Shown: positions 48,170-56,345 of the stretch, piece after piece
Layout of the letters: each line of letters opens with the position of its first letter
How positions within the stretch are numbered: the first letter of the stretch is position 1
Source: Bradyrhizobium sp. S69
GTDB taxonomy: Bacteria > Pseudomonadota > Alphaproteobacteria > Rhizobiales > Xanthobacteraceae
Length of the DNA stretch: 64,000 nt
Assembly (NCBI RefSeq): GCF_009766005.1
Contig: NZ_LMUK01000028.1
Coordinates: 1 to 64,000, forward strand
Reading direction: 5' to 3'
The notes under the pieces: generated by a model
Database searches by the model: none
What the model saw: the letters and a program-made list of their open reading frames with translations, nothing else
What the model was told of the DNA's origin: nothing
Position numbers and translations under genes: made by a program

Positions 48170-48886
48170 TCAATCCTTGGTGCTGACTTCCCAGGTGGCA
48201 TGGCGAACGCCCGGCTGCCGCTCCAGATCAGCCACCACCGCTTCGAGTTCGGCCGGATGGATCGCGGTAGAGACCAGTCTCGCCACGATCTCCAGGAGAT
48301 CGTCGCCATGCTCGACGACCTCGACATCGGCCACCGGATAATTGGCCTTTTCCAGTTGCTCCACCAGCCGATCGCGCATCGCAGGCAGCGCCTCCGGCGT
48401 GACGGCGAGCTTGAACTCGTACGTCGCTTCCGACGATTGCGCATCGAGCGGAATGCGATTGATGGCATTCACGAGCGGCCGCAGCAGGGTATTGCCGGCG
48501 AGCACGAACACGGTCAGCGCCGCTGCCTGCGCCACCATGTCGGCGCCGGCACAGGATCCTACCGCGGCGGATGCCCACAGCGTGGCCGCGGTGTTGAGGC
48601 CGCGTACATCGAGCCCCTGCTTCATGATGACGCCGGCGCCGAGGAAGCCGATTCCCGACACCACATAGGCGATCACGCGCACCGCGCCATCGGCGCCGGC
48701 GATGTGCATCGCGAGGTCGACGAACGCGGCAGCGCCGACCGCGACCAGCACGTTGGTGCGAAGCCCCGCGGTGCGCTGCCGGTATTGCCGCTCGGCACCG
48801 ATCAGGGCGCCGAGCACGAAGGCTGTGACGAGGCTGACCAGCGTGTCGAGGAAATCGTAGAGCTGAAAGGTCGTCAGGAATCGCAT
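48170..48886 (-). CDS. mgtC: MgtC/SapB-family membrane protein
   Basis: A 238-residue inner-membrane protein. The MgtC core is clear: LGALIGAERQYRQRTAGLRTNVLVAVGAA and VVSGIGFLGAGVIMKQGLDVRGLNTAATLWASAAVG. The C-terminal 80 residues form an ACT-like soluble domain. Members support growth at low Mg2+ and intracellular survival. No magnesium riboswitch was recognised upstream. Confidence 0.92.
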   Translation of the reverse strand: MRFLTTFQLYDFLDTLVSLVTAFVLGALIGAERQYRQRTAGLRTNVLVAVGAAAFVDLAMHIAGADGAVRVIAYVVSGIGFLGAGVIMKQGLDVRGLNTAATLWASAAVGSCAGADMVAQAAALTVFVLAGNTLLRPLVNAINRIPLDAQSSEATYEFKLAVTPEALPAMRDRLVEQLEKANYPVADVEVVEHGDDLLEIVARLVSTAIHPAELEAVVADLERQPGVRHATWEVSTKD

Positions 48887-48920
48887 CGGGCTCCCCAGTC
48901 AGGCGACTGGAGGCTATCTA

Positions 48921-49940
48921 TCACAACTCCAGCAAGCCGCCGTCACCATCTTCGGCGGCGAACGCCAGCAGCGTGCCTTTTGGATTCCAGGCCAGCGCGG
49001 AGACGGCCGCGCCGCCATTCTTGCGCACCAGGATCTCGGCGCCATCCGTCATCCGGACCATCAGGATGGTGCCGTCGCTGTAGCCGACCGCGAGGATATC
49101 CTGCTTGGGATGGCAGGCGACCATCGAGACGCGCGCCTGCAGCGGCGCGAACATCGCGGGCTCCTTGCCCATCGGACCGTCCTTGCTGGCGAACGGCCAC
49201 ATGATCACGCTGTCGGCGCCCGAGGTCGCCAGCGCCTTGCCGCCCGCGCTCCACGACATCGAGCGGACCCGTCCCGGATAGCCGGTCATGCGCATGTGCC
49301 GGTGATCCGCCAGCCGCCAGCCGTGCAGCGCCGGCTCATGCATCGCGGTGACCAGGAACTTGTTGTCCGGCGAGAACACCACGCCGAGATGCGAGCCCGC
49401 CCATTCCAGAACTTCGGCGTTGGCGGCCATGTTGGGAAACCACAGGGTCACGCCGTTGTAATGGGCGACCGCAAGGCGCACGCCTTTTGGTGCAAACGCC
49501 AGTCCGCCGACGGTCGACGGCACCTCGAAGGATTTTTCCTCGGCCTTGCCGCTGCGCACGAACGCCGTCTTGCCGGCCGACCACGCCACCGCACCGTCGG
49601 GATGCAGCGCGACATTGTCGATCCAGCGCCGCTTCGGATCGGTCGCGAGCAGCGCCGTCTCGCCTTTTTTGTCCAGCGCGACCAACTTGCCGTCATCGCC
49701 GCCCATCACGATGCGCGCCCCATCGGTGGCGACGCACAGGATGCCGCCGCCATGGACCACGACCGTGGAAATCTCGCCGGCCCCATCGACCAACGCGACG
49801 TTTTCCTCGGCCCCGATAAAGGCCGCCCGATCACCCAGGAAATGCACCGCGATCACCGGCATGCCGAGCGCCAGCGGCCGCACCTTGTCGGTGACCGAAA
49901 TGATGGAGGCTGAATTGTCGTCCGACTCGAACTGTTTCAT
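48921..49940 (-). CDS. Cytoplasmic WD40-repeat protein of the zinc operon
   Basis: A 339-residue beta-propeller with degenerate WD40 repeats (GGGILCVATDGARIVMGGDDGKLVALD, GRVRSMSWSAGGKALATSGADSVIMWPF, VSMVACHPKQDILAVGYSDGTIL). There is no signal peptide. Its ATG shares one base with the stop of the G3E GTPase gene (TGATG), so the two are translationally coupled. The context suggests a partner in zinc delivery; this is not the exported AztD chaperone. Biochemical role unknown. Confidence 0.85.
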   Translation of the reverse strand: MKQFESDDNSASIISVTDKVRPLALGMPVIAVHFLGDRAAFIGAEENVALVDGAGEISTVVVHGGGILCVATDGARIVMGGDDGKLVALDKKGETALLATDPKRRWIDNVALHPDGAVAWSAGKTAFVRSGKAEEKSFEVPSTVGGLAFAPKGVRLAVAHYNGVTLWFPNMAANAEVLEWAGSHLGVVFSPDNKFLVTAMHEPALHGWRLADHRHMRMTGYPGRVRSMSWSAGGKALATSGADSVIMWPFASKDGPMGKEPAMFAPLQARVSMVACHPKQDILAVGYSDGTILMVRMTDGAEILVRKNGGAAVSALAWNPKGTLLAFAAEDGDGGLLEL

Positions 49941-51010
49941 CACGTGGTGATGCAGCTTTCGAAGCCGTCACGGATCAACTGTTCCGGCAGCTCGCGACCG
50001 ATGAAAACCAGGCGGCTCTCGCGGGACTCGCCGTCTTTCCATTTCCGCTGATGGTCGCCCTCGAGCATCATATGCACACCCTGGAACACATAGCGGTCGT
50101 CATCGTCGCTGAACGACAAAATGCCCTTTGAGCGCAGAATCTTGGCACCCTCGGCGGCGACCAGGCCCTGCAGCCAGGGCATGAATTTGGTGGCATCGAG
50201 CGGTTTGCTGGTCCGCAGCGACAGCGATTGCATGTCCTCGTCGTGATAATGCTTCAGCCCGCCATGGCTGTGGGTATCGTGGCTATGGCCGTGATCATGA
50301 TGATGGTCGTGGCCATGACCGTGATCGTGGTCATGATGATCGTGGCCGTCGCCGGTCTCGAGGAATTCCGGTTCGATTTCCAGGATACGATCGAGATCGA
50401 ACGCGCCGCGCTCCAGCACATCCGACAGCGCGACCTGGCAGCGCTCGGTGCGGTGCAGCTTGGCATAGGGGTTGATGGCGCGAATCCGGGCCTCGACCTC
50501 GGCCAGTTCGGCCTTCGAAACCAGATCGGTCTTGTTGAGCACGATGACGTCGGCGAACGCGATCTGGTTCTTGGCTTCCGGCGCATCCTTGAGCCGGTCG
50601 CTCAGCCATCTGGCGTCGGCCACCGTGACCACCGCGTCGAGCCGGGCGTTCTTCTGCACGTCCTCGTCGACGAAAAAGGTCTGCGCCACCGGCGCCGGAT
50701 CGGCGAGCCCGGTGGTCTCGACGATGATGGCGTCGAACTTGCCCTTGCGCTTCATCAGGCCCTCGAGAATGCGCACCAGGTCGCCGCGCACGGTGCAGCA
50801 GACGCAGCCATTGTTCATCTCGAAGACTTCCTCGTCCGCGCCGATGATCAAATCATTGTCGATGCCGATCTCGCCGAATTCGTTGACGATCACGGCGTAT
50901 TTCTTGCCGTGGTTCTCCGACAGGATGCGGTTGAGCAGCGTGGTCTTGCCGGCGCCGAGATAGCCCGTCAGCACGGTCACGGGGATTTTTTGGGACGTCA
51001 ATTCTGGCAT
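49940..51010 (-). CDS. G3E-family (CobW/COG0523) GTPase, zinc chaperone type
   Basis: A 356-residue GTPase. Walker A is GYLGAGKTT (about residue 16), the metal-binding CxCC appears as GCVCCTV, Walker B as IIVETTGLADP and the base-recognition motif as NKTD. A His/Asp-rich loop of about 40 residues (GHDHHDHDHGHGHDHHH and on) precedes the CobW C-terminal domain. This fits a zinc metallochaperone of the ZigA/ZNG1 type. It is downstream of znuA in a Zur-box operon. The start at 51010 (MPELTSQK) is preferred over longer frames. Confidence 0.9.
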   Translation of the reverse strand: MPELTSQKIPVTVLTGYLGAGKTTLLNRILSENHGKKYAVIVNEFGEIGIDNDLIIGADEEVFEMNNGCVCCTVRGDLVRILEGLMKRKGKFDAIIVETTGLADPAPVAQTFFVDEDVQKNARLDAVVTVADARWLSDRLKDAPEAKNQIAFADVIVLNKTDLVSKAELAEVEARIRAINPYAKLHRTERCQVALSDVLERGAFDLDRILEIEPEFLETGDGHDHHDHDHGHGHDHHHDHGHSHDTHSHGGLKHYHDEDMQSLSLRTSKPLDATKFMPWLQGLVAAEGAKILRSKGILSFSDDDDRYVFQGVHMMLEGDHQRKWKDGESRESRLVFIGRELPEQLIRDGFESCITT

Positions 51011-51050
51011 AACAACTCCGAACATCGGGAATTTTGCGGCGCAACCGGCA

Positions 51051-51926
51051 TCAGGGGGGCCCCTGGTCAAGCGCATCGGTCAGGGCCTTTATATTGTGCC
51101 TGACCATATCAATGTAAGTGGGGGCCTCGCCCTTTTCGCCCGTTAAACTGTCGGAATACAGCGTTCCGCCGATGCGGGCGCCGGTCTCGGCCGCGATCCG
51201 CTGCATCAGCCGCGGATCGCTGATATTTTCGAGGAAAATTGCCGGGATTTTCGCTGCCCGGATCTGGGTGATGATGCCGGCGATATCGCGGGCGCTGGGC
51301 TCCGAATCGGTGGAAACGCCCAGCGGCGCGATGAATTCGACGCCGTAAGCCGCGGCAAAATAGCCGAAGGCATCGTGGGTCGAGATCACCTTGCGGTGGT
51401 CAGGCGGGATCTGCGCCATCGCGGTTTTGACGTCGCGATCGAGCCCGTCGAGTTTGGCCAGATAGCCCTCCGCATTGGCGCGAAATACCGCGCCGTCGGC
51501 GGGATCGGCGGCCATCAGCGCGTCGCGGATATTGGCGACATAGACCTTGGCATTGGCGACCGACTGCCAGGCATGCGGATCGTCCGCTACACCCAATACG
51601 CGCGGGGCGATGCCGTCGGTCGCGGTGACGATCCTGGCCTTGCTGCCGGAGGACTGCACCAGCCGCGGCAGCCAGCCTTCCAGCGCAAAACCGTTGATGA
51701 TCACAAGCTTGGCGTCGGCGATCTTCTTCGCATCGGCCGGCGCCGGCGTATAGACGTGAACGTCGCCATTGGCGCCAACCAGCGTCGCCACCTCGATTCG
51801 ATCGCCGCCGACGTTTTTGGCGAAATCACCGAGGATGGAGAAGCTGGCGACGATGTTGAGGCGATCTTGCGCGCAGGCCGGCGAAGCCAATGCCGCAAGC
51901 AGCAGAGCTACGAGCCAAAATCTCAT
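51051..51926 (-). CDS. znuA: Periplasmic zinc-binding protein ZnuA (cluster 9 SBP)
   Basis: A 291-residue metal-binding protein with a signal peptide (MRFWLVALLLAALASPACAQ). Ligand candidates lie in ANGDVHVYTP, DDPHAWQSV, STHDAFGYFA and YSDSL. It lacks the long His-rich loop of enterobacterial ZnuA, so sequence alone allows Mn or Zn; the Zur palindrome and His-rich GTPase in the same operon favour zinc. The frame runs open upstream through a palindromic repeat, which is not coding. Confidence 0.88.
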   Translation of the reverse strand: MRFWLVALLLAALASPACAQDRLNIVASFSILGDFAKNVGGDRIEVATLVGANGDVHVYTPAPADAKKIADAKLVIINGFALEGWLPRLVQSSGSKARIVTATDGIAPRVLGVADDPHAWQSVANAKVYVANIRDALMAADPADGAVFRANAEGYLAKLDGLDRDVKTAMAQIPPDHRKVISTHDAFGYFAAAYGVEFIAPLGVSTDSEPSARDIAGIITQIRAAKIPAIFLENISDPRLMQRIAAETGARIGGTLYSDSLTGEKGEAPTYIDMVRHNIKALTDALDQGPP

Positions 51927-51953
51927 TCTCGGTACTAAGCCCGAGCGGCAGCG

Positions 51954-52076
51954 CGCCCCCTCTCCCCTTGTGGGAGAGGGTTGGGGTGAGGGGTTACGAC
52001 CTATCGATAGGCCTGGACCCCTCACCCGGATCGCATTCCATGCGATCCGACCTCTCCCACAAGGGGAGAGGTGAAG
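51954..52076. repeat. Long inverted repeat, family E, inside the znu operon
   Basis: CCCTCTCCCCTTGTGGGAGAGG (shortened here: CCTCTCCCCTTGTGGGAG) faces CTCCCACAAGGGGAGAGG about 90 bp later, with further pairing inside (CCCCTCACC/GGGTGAGGGG). It lies between znuB and znuA and would form a large mRNA hairpin. Confidence 0.85.
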
Positions 52077-52124
52077 CTGACGCCGAGCGCGTGGAAACAG
52101 ATACTTCACCATGCGAGACCCATG

Positions 52125-52997
52125 CTACGCTTCGAGGTGAGGTGCCGGAAACATCTGCCGGACCAGGCCGCTGACGTTGCCGAACAGCACTGAAACCACA
52201 TAGAGGGCCGCCGCCACCAGGATGATCGCGGGTCCCGACGGCACCTTGGTCTGAAACGACAGCACCAGCCCCAGATAGCCCGACACCATCGCGCTGATCA
52301 CCGCGATACAGATCATGCCGGTGATGTCGCGGGACCAGAACCGCGCAATGCCCGCGGGCAGGATCATCAGCCCGACCGCGAGCAGCGTGCCGAGCGCATG
52401 AAAGCCGTTGACCAAATTGACGACGACCAGCGCCAGGAACGCCAGATGCGCCGGCGCCCCGGCGCGGCTGACGGTGCGCAGGAACACCGGATCGACGCAT
52501 TCGATCACCAGCGGGCGGTAGATCACCGCGAGCACCACAAGGGTGACCGTGGTGTTGAAGGCGATCACCAGCAGGGTCGGATCGTCCATCGCTAGGATAT
52601 CGCCGAACAACACGTGCAGCAGATCGATATTGGTGCCCTTGATCGAGACAATGGTGACGCCCAGCGCCAGCGATGTCAGATAGAAGGTGGCCAGCGATGC
52701 GTCTTCCTTCAGCTCGGTGTTGCGCGCGACCACGCCCGCGAGAATCGCCACCATGAAGCCCGCGATCAATCCGCCCGTCGTCATCGCAAACAGATTGAGC
52801 CCCGACACCAGGAAGCCGATCGCAGCCCCCGGCAGGATCGCATGCGCCATGGCGTCGCCGACCAGGCTCATGCGCCGCAGCATCAGGAACACGCCGATCG
52901 GCGCGCCGCCCAGCGCCAGCACGATCACCGCGGCAAGCGCCCGGCGCATGAATTCAAATTCGGTGAAGGGCGCGATCAGCGCATCGTAAAGCACCAT
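52125..52997 (-). CDS. znuB: Zinc ABC transporter permease ZnuB
   Basis: A 290-residue ABC-3 family permease with about eight helices. RRMSLVGDAMAHAILPGAAIGF is the family hallmark, and HALGTLLAVGLMILPAGIARF lies in the later half. The start at 52997 is 1 base after the znuC stop, so translation is coupled. Confidence 0.93.
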   Translation of the reverse strand: MVLYDALIAPFTEFEFMRRALAAVIVLALGGAPIGVFLMLRRMSLVGDAMAHAILPGAAIGFLVSGLNLFAMTTGGLIAGFMVAILAGVVARNTELKEDASLATFYLTSLALGVTIVSIKGTNIDLLHVLFGDILAMDDPTLLVIAFNTTVTLVVLAVIYRPLVIECVDPVFLRTVSRAGAPAHLAFLALVVVNLVNGFHALGTLLAVGLMILPAGIARFWSRDITGMICIAVISAMVSGYLGLVLSFQTKVPSGPAIILVAAALYVVSVLFGNVSGLVRQMFPAPHLEA

Positions 52998-52998
52998 C

Positions 52999-53754
52999 TC
53001 AGGCGGCCCGCGAGGCTGTGTCTTGCGCCACGCAAGGCGCCGCGCCATCGTCGAAGGCTTCGCACATCCGCCGCGCCTCGATAAGGTTTTCCGCGGTCAA
53101 CACGTCAGGCGTTGAGCCCCAGGCGACCTTGCCGCGCGCCAGCAGCAGCGTCTCCGGAAAATTGCCGCGCACCAGATCCATATCGTGCAGCGCCGCCAGC
53201 ACGGTGCGCTTTTCACTATGCCAGCGCCGCACCAGCACCAGCAGATCGGCCGAGGTCTTGGTGTCGATGGCGTTGAACGGCTCGTCCAGCACGATTAAGG
53301 CTGCGTCCTGCAACAGCACCCGCGCAAACAGCATGCGCTGCATCTGCCCGCCCGACAGCGTGCCGATATTGCGATTTTCGAAGCCGGTGAGACCAACCGA
53401 TGCCAGCGCCTGGGCGATCTTGCCTCGCGCCGATTTGCCGATGCCGCCGAAAAATCCGGTCGAGCGCCATAATCCAGTGCCGACGAAGTCGAACACCGAG
53501 ATCGGAAAGCTGCGGTCGATATCGGCGGTCTGCGGCAGATAGGCGATATCCCTGATGTCGAGGCCGCGCTCGATCGACCCGGCCAGCGGCTTGAGGATAC
53601 CGACCAGCCCCCGAAATAGCGTCGACTTGCCGGCGCCGTTGGGACCGACCACCGCAATCAAGGCGCCGGAGGCGACCTCGCCACTGAGGTGGTGCACCGC
53701 CGGATGCCGGTCATAGCCCAAGGTGACGTCACGGAATTGCAGTTGCGCCGCCAT
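52999..53754 (-). CDS. znuC: Zinc ABC transporter ATPase ZnuC
   Basis: A 251-residue ATPase: Walker A GPNGAGKST, signature LSGGQMQRM, Walker B ALIVLDEPFNAID and the switch His in LAALHDMDLV. It starts 3 bases after the stop of the small His-rich peptide gene and is followed by znuB. The C-terminus (DDGAAPCVAQDTASRAA) extends past the family norm. Confidence 0.93.
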   Translation of the reverse strand: MAAQLQFRDVTLGYDRHPAVHHLSGEVASGALIAVVGPNGAGKSTLFRGLVGILKPLAGSIERGLDIRDIAYLPQTADIDRSFPISVFDFVGTGLWRSTGFFGGIGKSARGKIAQALASVGLTGFENRNIGTLSGGQMQRMLFARVLLQDAALIVLDEPFNAIDTKTSADLLVLVRRWHSEKRTVLAALHDMDLVRGNFPETLLLARGKVAWGSTPDVLTAENLIEARRMCEAFDDGAAPCVAQDTASRAA

Positions 53755-53757
53755 CGC

Positions 53758-53916
53758 TCACCTCATCGCCAGCCATACGATGGCCCACAGGCCGGCGCTG
53801 ACCGCTATCGCCGCAGCCAGACGTGAGAGCCCGGTCATGCGCAGGATCGACCAGGGAGCCGGCTGCGCCGGATGCGGCGACGCGGGGCCGTGGGCGTGGG
53901 CATGAGGTGGAACCAT
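53758..53916 (-). CDS. 52-residue His-rich single-pass peptide leading the zinc operon
   Basis: Product: MVPPHAHAHGPASPHPAQPAP-type N-terminus with four His (quoted shortened: PPHAHAHGP), then SRLAAAIAVSAGLWAIVWLAMR, one membrane helix. It ends 3 bases before the znuC start. The ATG is only 7 bases from the Zur palindrome and lacks a clear ribosome site, so it may be translated from a near-leaderless mRNA. A metal-binding or transporter-accessory role is suggested by context only. Confidence 0.62.
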   Translation of the reverse strand: MVPPHAHAHGPASPHPAQPAPWSILRMTGLSRLAAAIAVSAGLWAIVWLAMR

Positions 53917-53923
53917 GAGATAT

Positions 53924-53938
53924 TGTTATATTATAACA
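53924..53938 (-). promoter_or_regulatory. Zur operator overlapping a -10 box
   Basis: TGTTATA-T-TATAACA is a perfect palindrome that matches the known alphaproteobacterial Zur site core (GTTATA...TATAAC). On the minus strand it contains TATAAT, an ideal -10 element for the zinc operon. Zur bound with zinc would block RNA polymerase here. Confidence 0.85.
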
Positions 53939-54006
53939 TTACATGAGTCTACACACTACCGCCGTCATACCCGCCACCGGTGGGGGGCGTGACGTCCACG
54001 TCCAAC

Positions 54007-54095
54007 ATCGTCATTGCGAGCGTTAGCGAAGCAATCCAGGAGCCGCACGGAGAAGCTGGATTGCTTCGTCGCAAGAGCTCCTCGCAATGACGGCT
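54007..54095. repeat. Intergenic inverted repeat, family B, copy 2
   Basis: GTCATTGCGAGCG...GAAGCAATCCA faces TGGATTGCTTCGTCGC...CTCGCAATGACG, as at 30176-30261, with a different central spacer. Confidence 0.85.
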
Positions 54096-54123
54096 GAACG
54101 TACGCCCGCATTCTCGCGACACG

Positions 54124-54510
54124 ATGCGCCCGAGGTTTGCAAATTCATTCGCCCCCAAAAAGGGAGGGCGCAGGGAAGACCGGGTGCGCGCTGCACCCGC
54201 GGTCTCGCGTGCAAGGGTAGATAGAAAGGCGCACACGAGCATACAGGTTCAGCGGAAGCAGTCCGGCCTTCCCTGCGCAATGGTTTTACAGCTTATTCCG
54301 TGCTCTCCCCGGTGAGACCAGGCTTGCTTGTCACCGTCGCCCCCAAGAAGCGTGAACTCCTTGCGAACTTGACACCGGCCATTGGGGCGTCAGGACCACA
54401 CGACTTTGCCGTCCGCTTGAGCCACGCTCGTCAGTCGTGGCACTCGCGTCCATCGCATCCCACCGCACGTTCGTGACGATCGCGAGCCGCCCCTCTCATC
54501 GGGTGGGATA
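54124..54510. repeat. ~390-bp non-coding dispersed repeat of Bradyrhizobium type
   Basis: The segment has internal inverted words (CGCAGGGAAGACCGGG near 54169 with CCGGCCTTCCCTGCG near 54263; GGGTGCGCGCTGCACCC hairpin) and ends with CATCGCATCCCACCGCA...GGGTGGGATAG. I recall this sequence as a high-copy intergenic repeat of Bradyrhizobium genomes, often miscalled as ORFs; copy number cannot be shown from this window. Confidence 0.6.
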
Positions 54511-54936
54511 GACAATGGAAGACGTGATTTGGGTCAAAATCAAAGCGGAATATTTTCAGCGCGGATACTGGACCAAGCGCTGGTGTAATCGCCCTGACGG
54601 CGACGCAGGCACTGGTAGGTCGGCCAAGCGAACGAACCGGACAGATACCCTGATGAGCAACCCGAATATCGCATCGCTGCGTCGCGGCGGCTGATCGGGG
54701 GAAGCCCTCATAACTCAAGGGCGATTGGTGGGGCCTTCACCAAGGTGCGCTATGCCCCGGTCGCGACTAAATTCCGTATCGCAGCGAAATGACGCAATGT
54801 GCCGCCAGCAGCGGAAGTCAACCGATGATTTACGCTGTTGGCGATACCTTCACAGACTTCTACTTCTCCGTGCTAGGCTCAAGTGTGAGCGCATTGTGCC
54901 TCCGAGAAGCGTCTTTAACCTAAGAAGATTGCAGCC
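54511..54936. other. Gene-poor stretch, nothing supported
   Basis: About 425 bp with only short open frames lacking ribosome sites or recognisable sequence. It may be decayed coding DNA or an extension of the preceding repeat. Confidence 0.4.
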
Positions 54937-55236
54937 ATGCGTTGGTCTAAAACCTCTTCTTTGATTGCTTTCGTAATCGCCATCTTTGCTGCGATGGCAA
55001 TCATACGCAATCTCAGAATTACAGGCTACGTTACTTTGAACACACAGCTTGTTGCAGCTTACTTTGCGTTTGGTCTCAACTTTTTGGCTGCGATTGTAGG
55101 ATTTTGGACGCGATTTCGCGTTGCTTGGCTTTCATATCTGATGTTGAGCGCCGCAAGCATTCTGTTTCTGAGTTCCACGCCGTTAGCCGCAGCGTGGATA
55201 CTGATCAAGCTGGCGGCCAGACATGCGTTCGCGTGA
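54937..55236 (+). CDS. Small three-helix membrane protein of atypical composition
   Basis: A 99-residue hydrophobic product with three predicted helices (SLIAFVIAIFAAMAII, LVAAYFAFGLNFLAAIVGFW, WLSYLMLSAASILFLSS). Its codons are visibly less GC-rich at third positions than neighbours (many TTT, ATT, GCA, CTT), which suggests recent acquisition. No family recognised; the start ATG has no strong ribosome site, so confidence is moderate. Confidence 0.5.
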   Translation: MRWSKTSSLIAFVIAIFAAMAIIRNLRITGYVTLNTQLVAAYFAFGLNFLAAIVGFWTRFRVAWLSYLMLSAASILFLSSTPLAAAWILIKLAARHAFA

Positions 55237-55256
55237 TCCAAGGGGTCAACTTTAGC

Positions 55257-55372
55257 TCGTAGGGTGGGTTAGGCGCAGCCGTAACCCGCCATCTTTCCGC
55301 TCGCCGAAAACGGTGGGTTGCGCCGGAGCCTGTCATCGGGCCGCGCGTCGCGCGGACCCGTTGGGCTAACCC
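55257..55372. repeat. Composite palindromic repeat (family G plus family F core)
   Basis: GTAGGGTGGGTTAGGCGCAG with CGTAACCCGCC and GGTGGGTTGCGCC form one element (55259-55325); a core of family F (GGAGCCTGTCATCGGG...GACCCGTTGG) follows at 55323-55368. Confidence 0.7.
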
Positions 55373-55425
55373 AGGTCGCACGATTGAACTTCTAGAATCT
55401 TTGTCTACTATACAAGGCAGAGCCA

Positions 55426-55683
55426 ATGAGGCTCTCACTCCGAGGGATTACCAGCGTGCCCGAAATCGTCAGGATTTCCGCGGAATACGACGAAGAAGCC
55501 AAGGTTTGGGTTGCTCAGAGCGACGATATCCCACTGGTTACAGAAGCGGATACCGTAGAGCAGTTATTAGCCAGAATTCCTGGATTGATCCAAGACCTTG
55601 TTGAAGACGGCGATACCCGCGACAACATTCCTTTCCGACTGAACTTCCACGCTGAATCCAGCGTGCAAATTCGCGCGGCCTGA
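55426..55683 (+). CDS. DUF1902 (HicB-like) antitoxin candidate
   Basis: An 85-residue protein with the DUF1902 pattern VRISAEYDEEAKVWVAQSDDIPLVTEADTVEQLLARIPGLI, which resembles the partial RNase-H-like fold of HicB antitoxins. No DNA-binding tail. A possible promoter TTGAAC (55384-55389) / TACTAT (55406-55411) precedes it. It faces the HicA-like gene with a 2-bp gap. Partner status is inferred. Confidence 0.72.
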   Translation: MRLSLRGITSVPEIVRISAEYDEEAKVWVAQSDDIPLVTEADTVEQLLARIPGLIQDLVEDGDTRDNIPFRLNFHAESSVQIRAA

Positions 55684-55685
55684 GC

Positions 55686-55880
55686 TCAAAATTGCTTCGG
55701 CAAGCCAGCTTGTTTCATGATGCCGTTCGCGGTGCGGCGCGATTTGATTTTTGCGTCCACGGGAAATCGCTCTTCGGTGATCGGGCTGTACCAGATATCA
55801 TGGTCTCCCTTTCCGTGACGAACAAAGTAGCACCCCGCCGTGCTGAGAATAGCGCGGACATCGGGTGCGGAATCAACCAT
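55686..55880 (-). CDS. HicA-family mRNA interferase toxin candidate
   Basis: A 64-residue protein: VRAILSTAGCYFVRHGKGDHDIWYSP (HicA core with the catalytic His in KGDHDIW) and KIKSRRTANGIMKQAGL, a double-stranded RNA-binding-like fold end. The ATG at 55880 gives the usual size; the frame continues to a TTG at 55967. It is on the strand opposite to its presumed antitoxin, ending 2 bp from it, which is unusual for HicAB. Confidence 0.75.
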   Translation of the reverse strand: MVDSAPDVRAILSTAGCYFVRHGKGDHDIWYSPITEERFPVDAKIKSRRTANGIMKQAGLPKQF

Positions 55881-56006
55881 CACCGGCTCGCTTTCTTTTT
55901 TAGAAACCTTGCGCACCTTCGGCTTCTCCTTACGCGGCTGAGGAAACGTTTTTAGCCCGCTCCGCAATGCAGCTTCAAGCGCTTTTGCGCTGGTCCAAGT
56001 GGAACG

Positions 56007-56192
56007 TTAGGCCCGAGGCTCCAACTGGTCTCCGTTGAAAATATGGAGCATCCCTGCAAATCCTGGATGATCGGCCTCGACTACATAGCGCACGGCACCG
56101 GCTCGCGTCGTAAAAACTGAAACGATTATGCCCGGATACTCATAGCCGGCACGCTTCCTGACTAGATCGCCGACCTTTAAAGACTGGGACAT
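56007..56192 (-). CDS. Small conserved-type protein of unknown function
   Basis: A 61-residue product (MSQSLKVGDLVRKR, YPGIIVSVFTTRAGAVRYVVE, MLHIFNGDQLEPRA), a small beta-rich SH3-like layout seen in many proteobacterial and phage hypothetical proteins. The start at 56192 has a perfect GGAGGA 5 bases upstream. No partner; function unknown. Confidence 0.75.
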   Translation of the reverse strand: MSQSLKVGDLVRKRAGYEYPGIIVSVFTTRAGAVRYVVEADHPGFAGMLHIFNGDQLEPRA

Positions 56193-56345
56193 TTTTCCTC
56201 CAAAAGCTGCGAGCGATTCGTTGCGATGATCGCTCGTCTCAGTTGCCATCATAGCTCGTCACAGCGGCATTTTGCTGAGCTTCTGAGGTCCGCCATGGGT
56301 CAAACGCAGCGTGCCAATCGTGAACGCGAAAATGGTGGCGCGGGC

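Noticed and set aside
48921..49940. AztD-type periplasmic zinc chaperone
   Set aside because: The WD40 protein has no signal peptide and no His-rich N-terminus, and is coupled to a cytosolic GTPase.
54725..54964. A 79-codon plus-strand frame before the small membrane protein
   Set aside because: Arg/Cys-rich translation without family features, overlapping the start of the better supported membrane protein.
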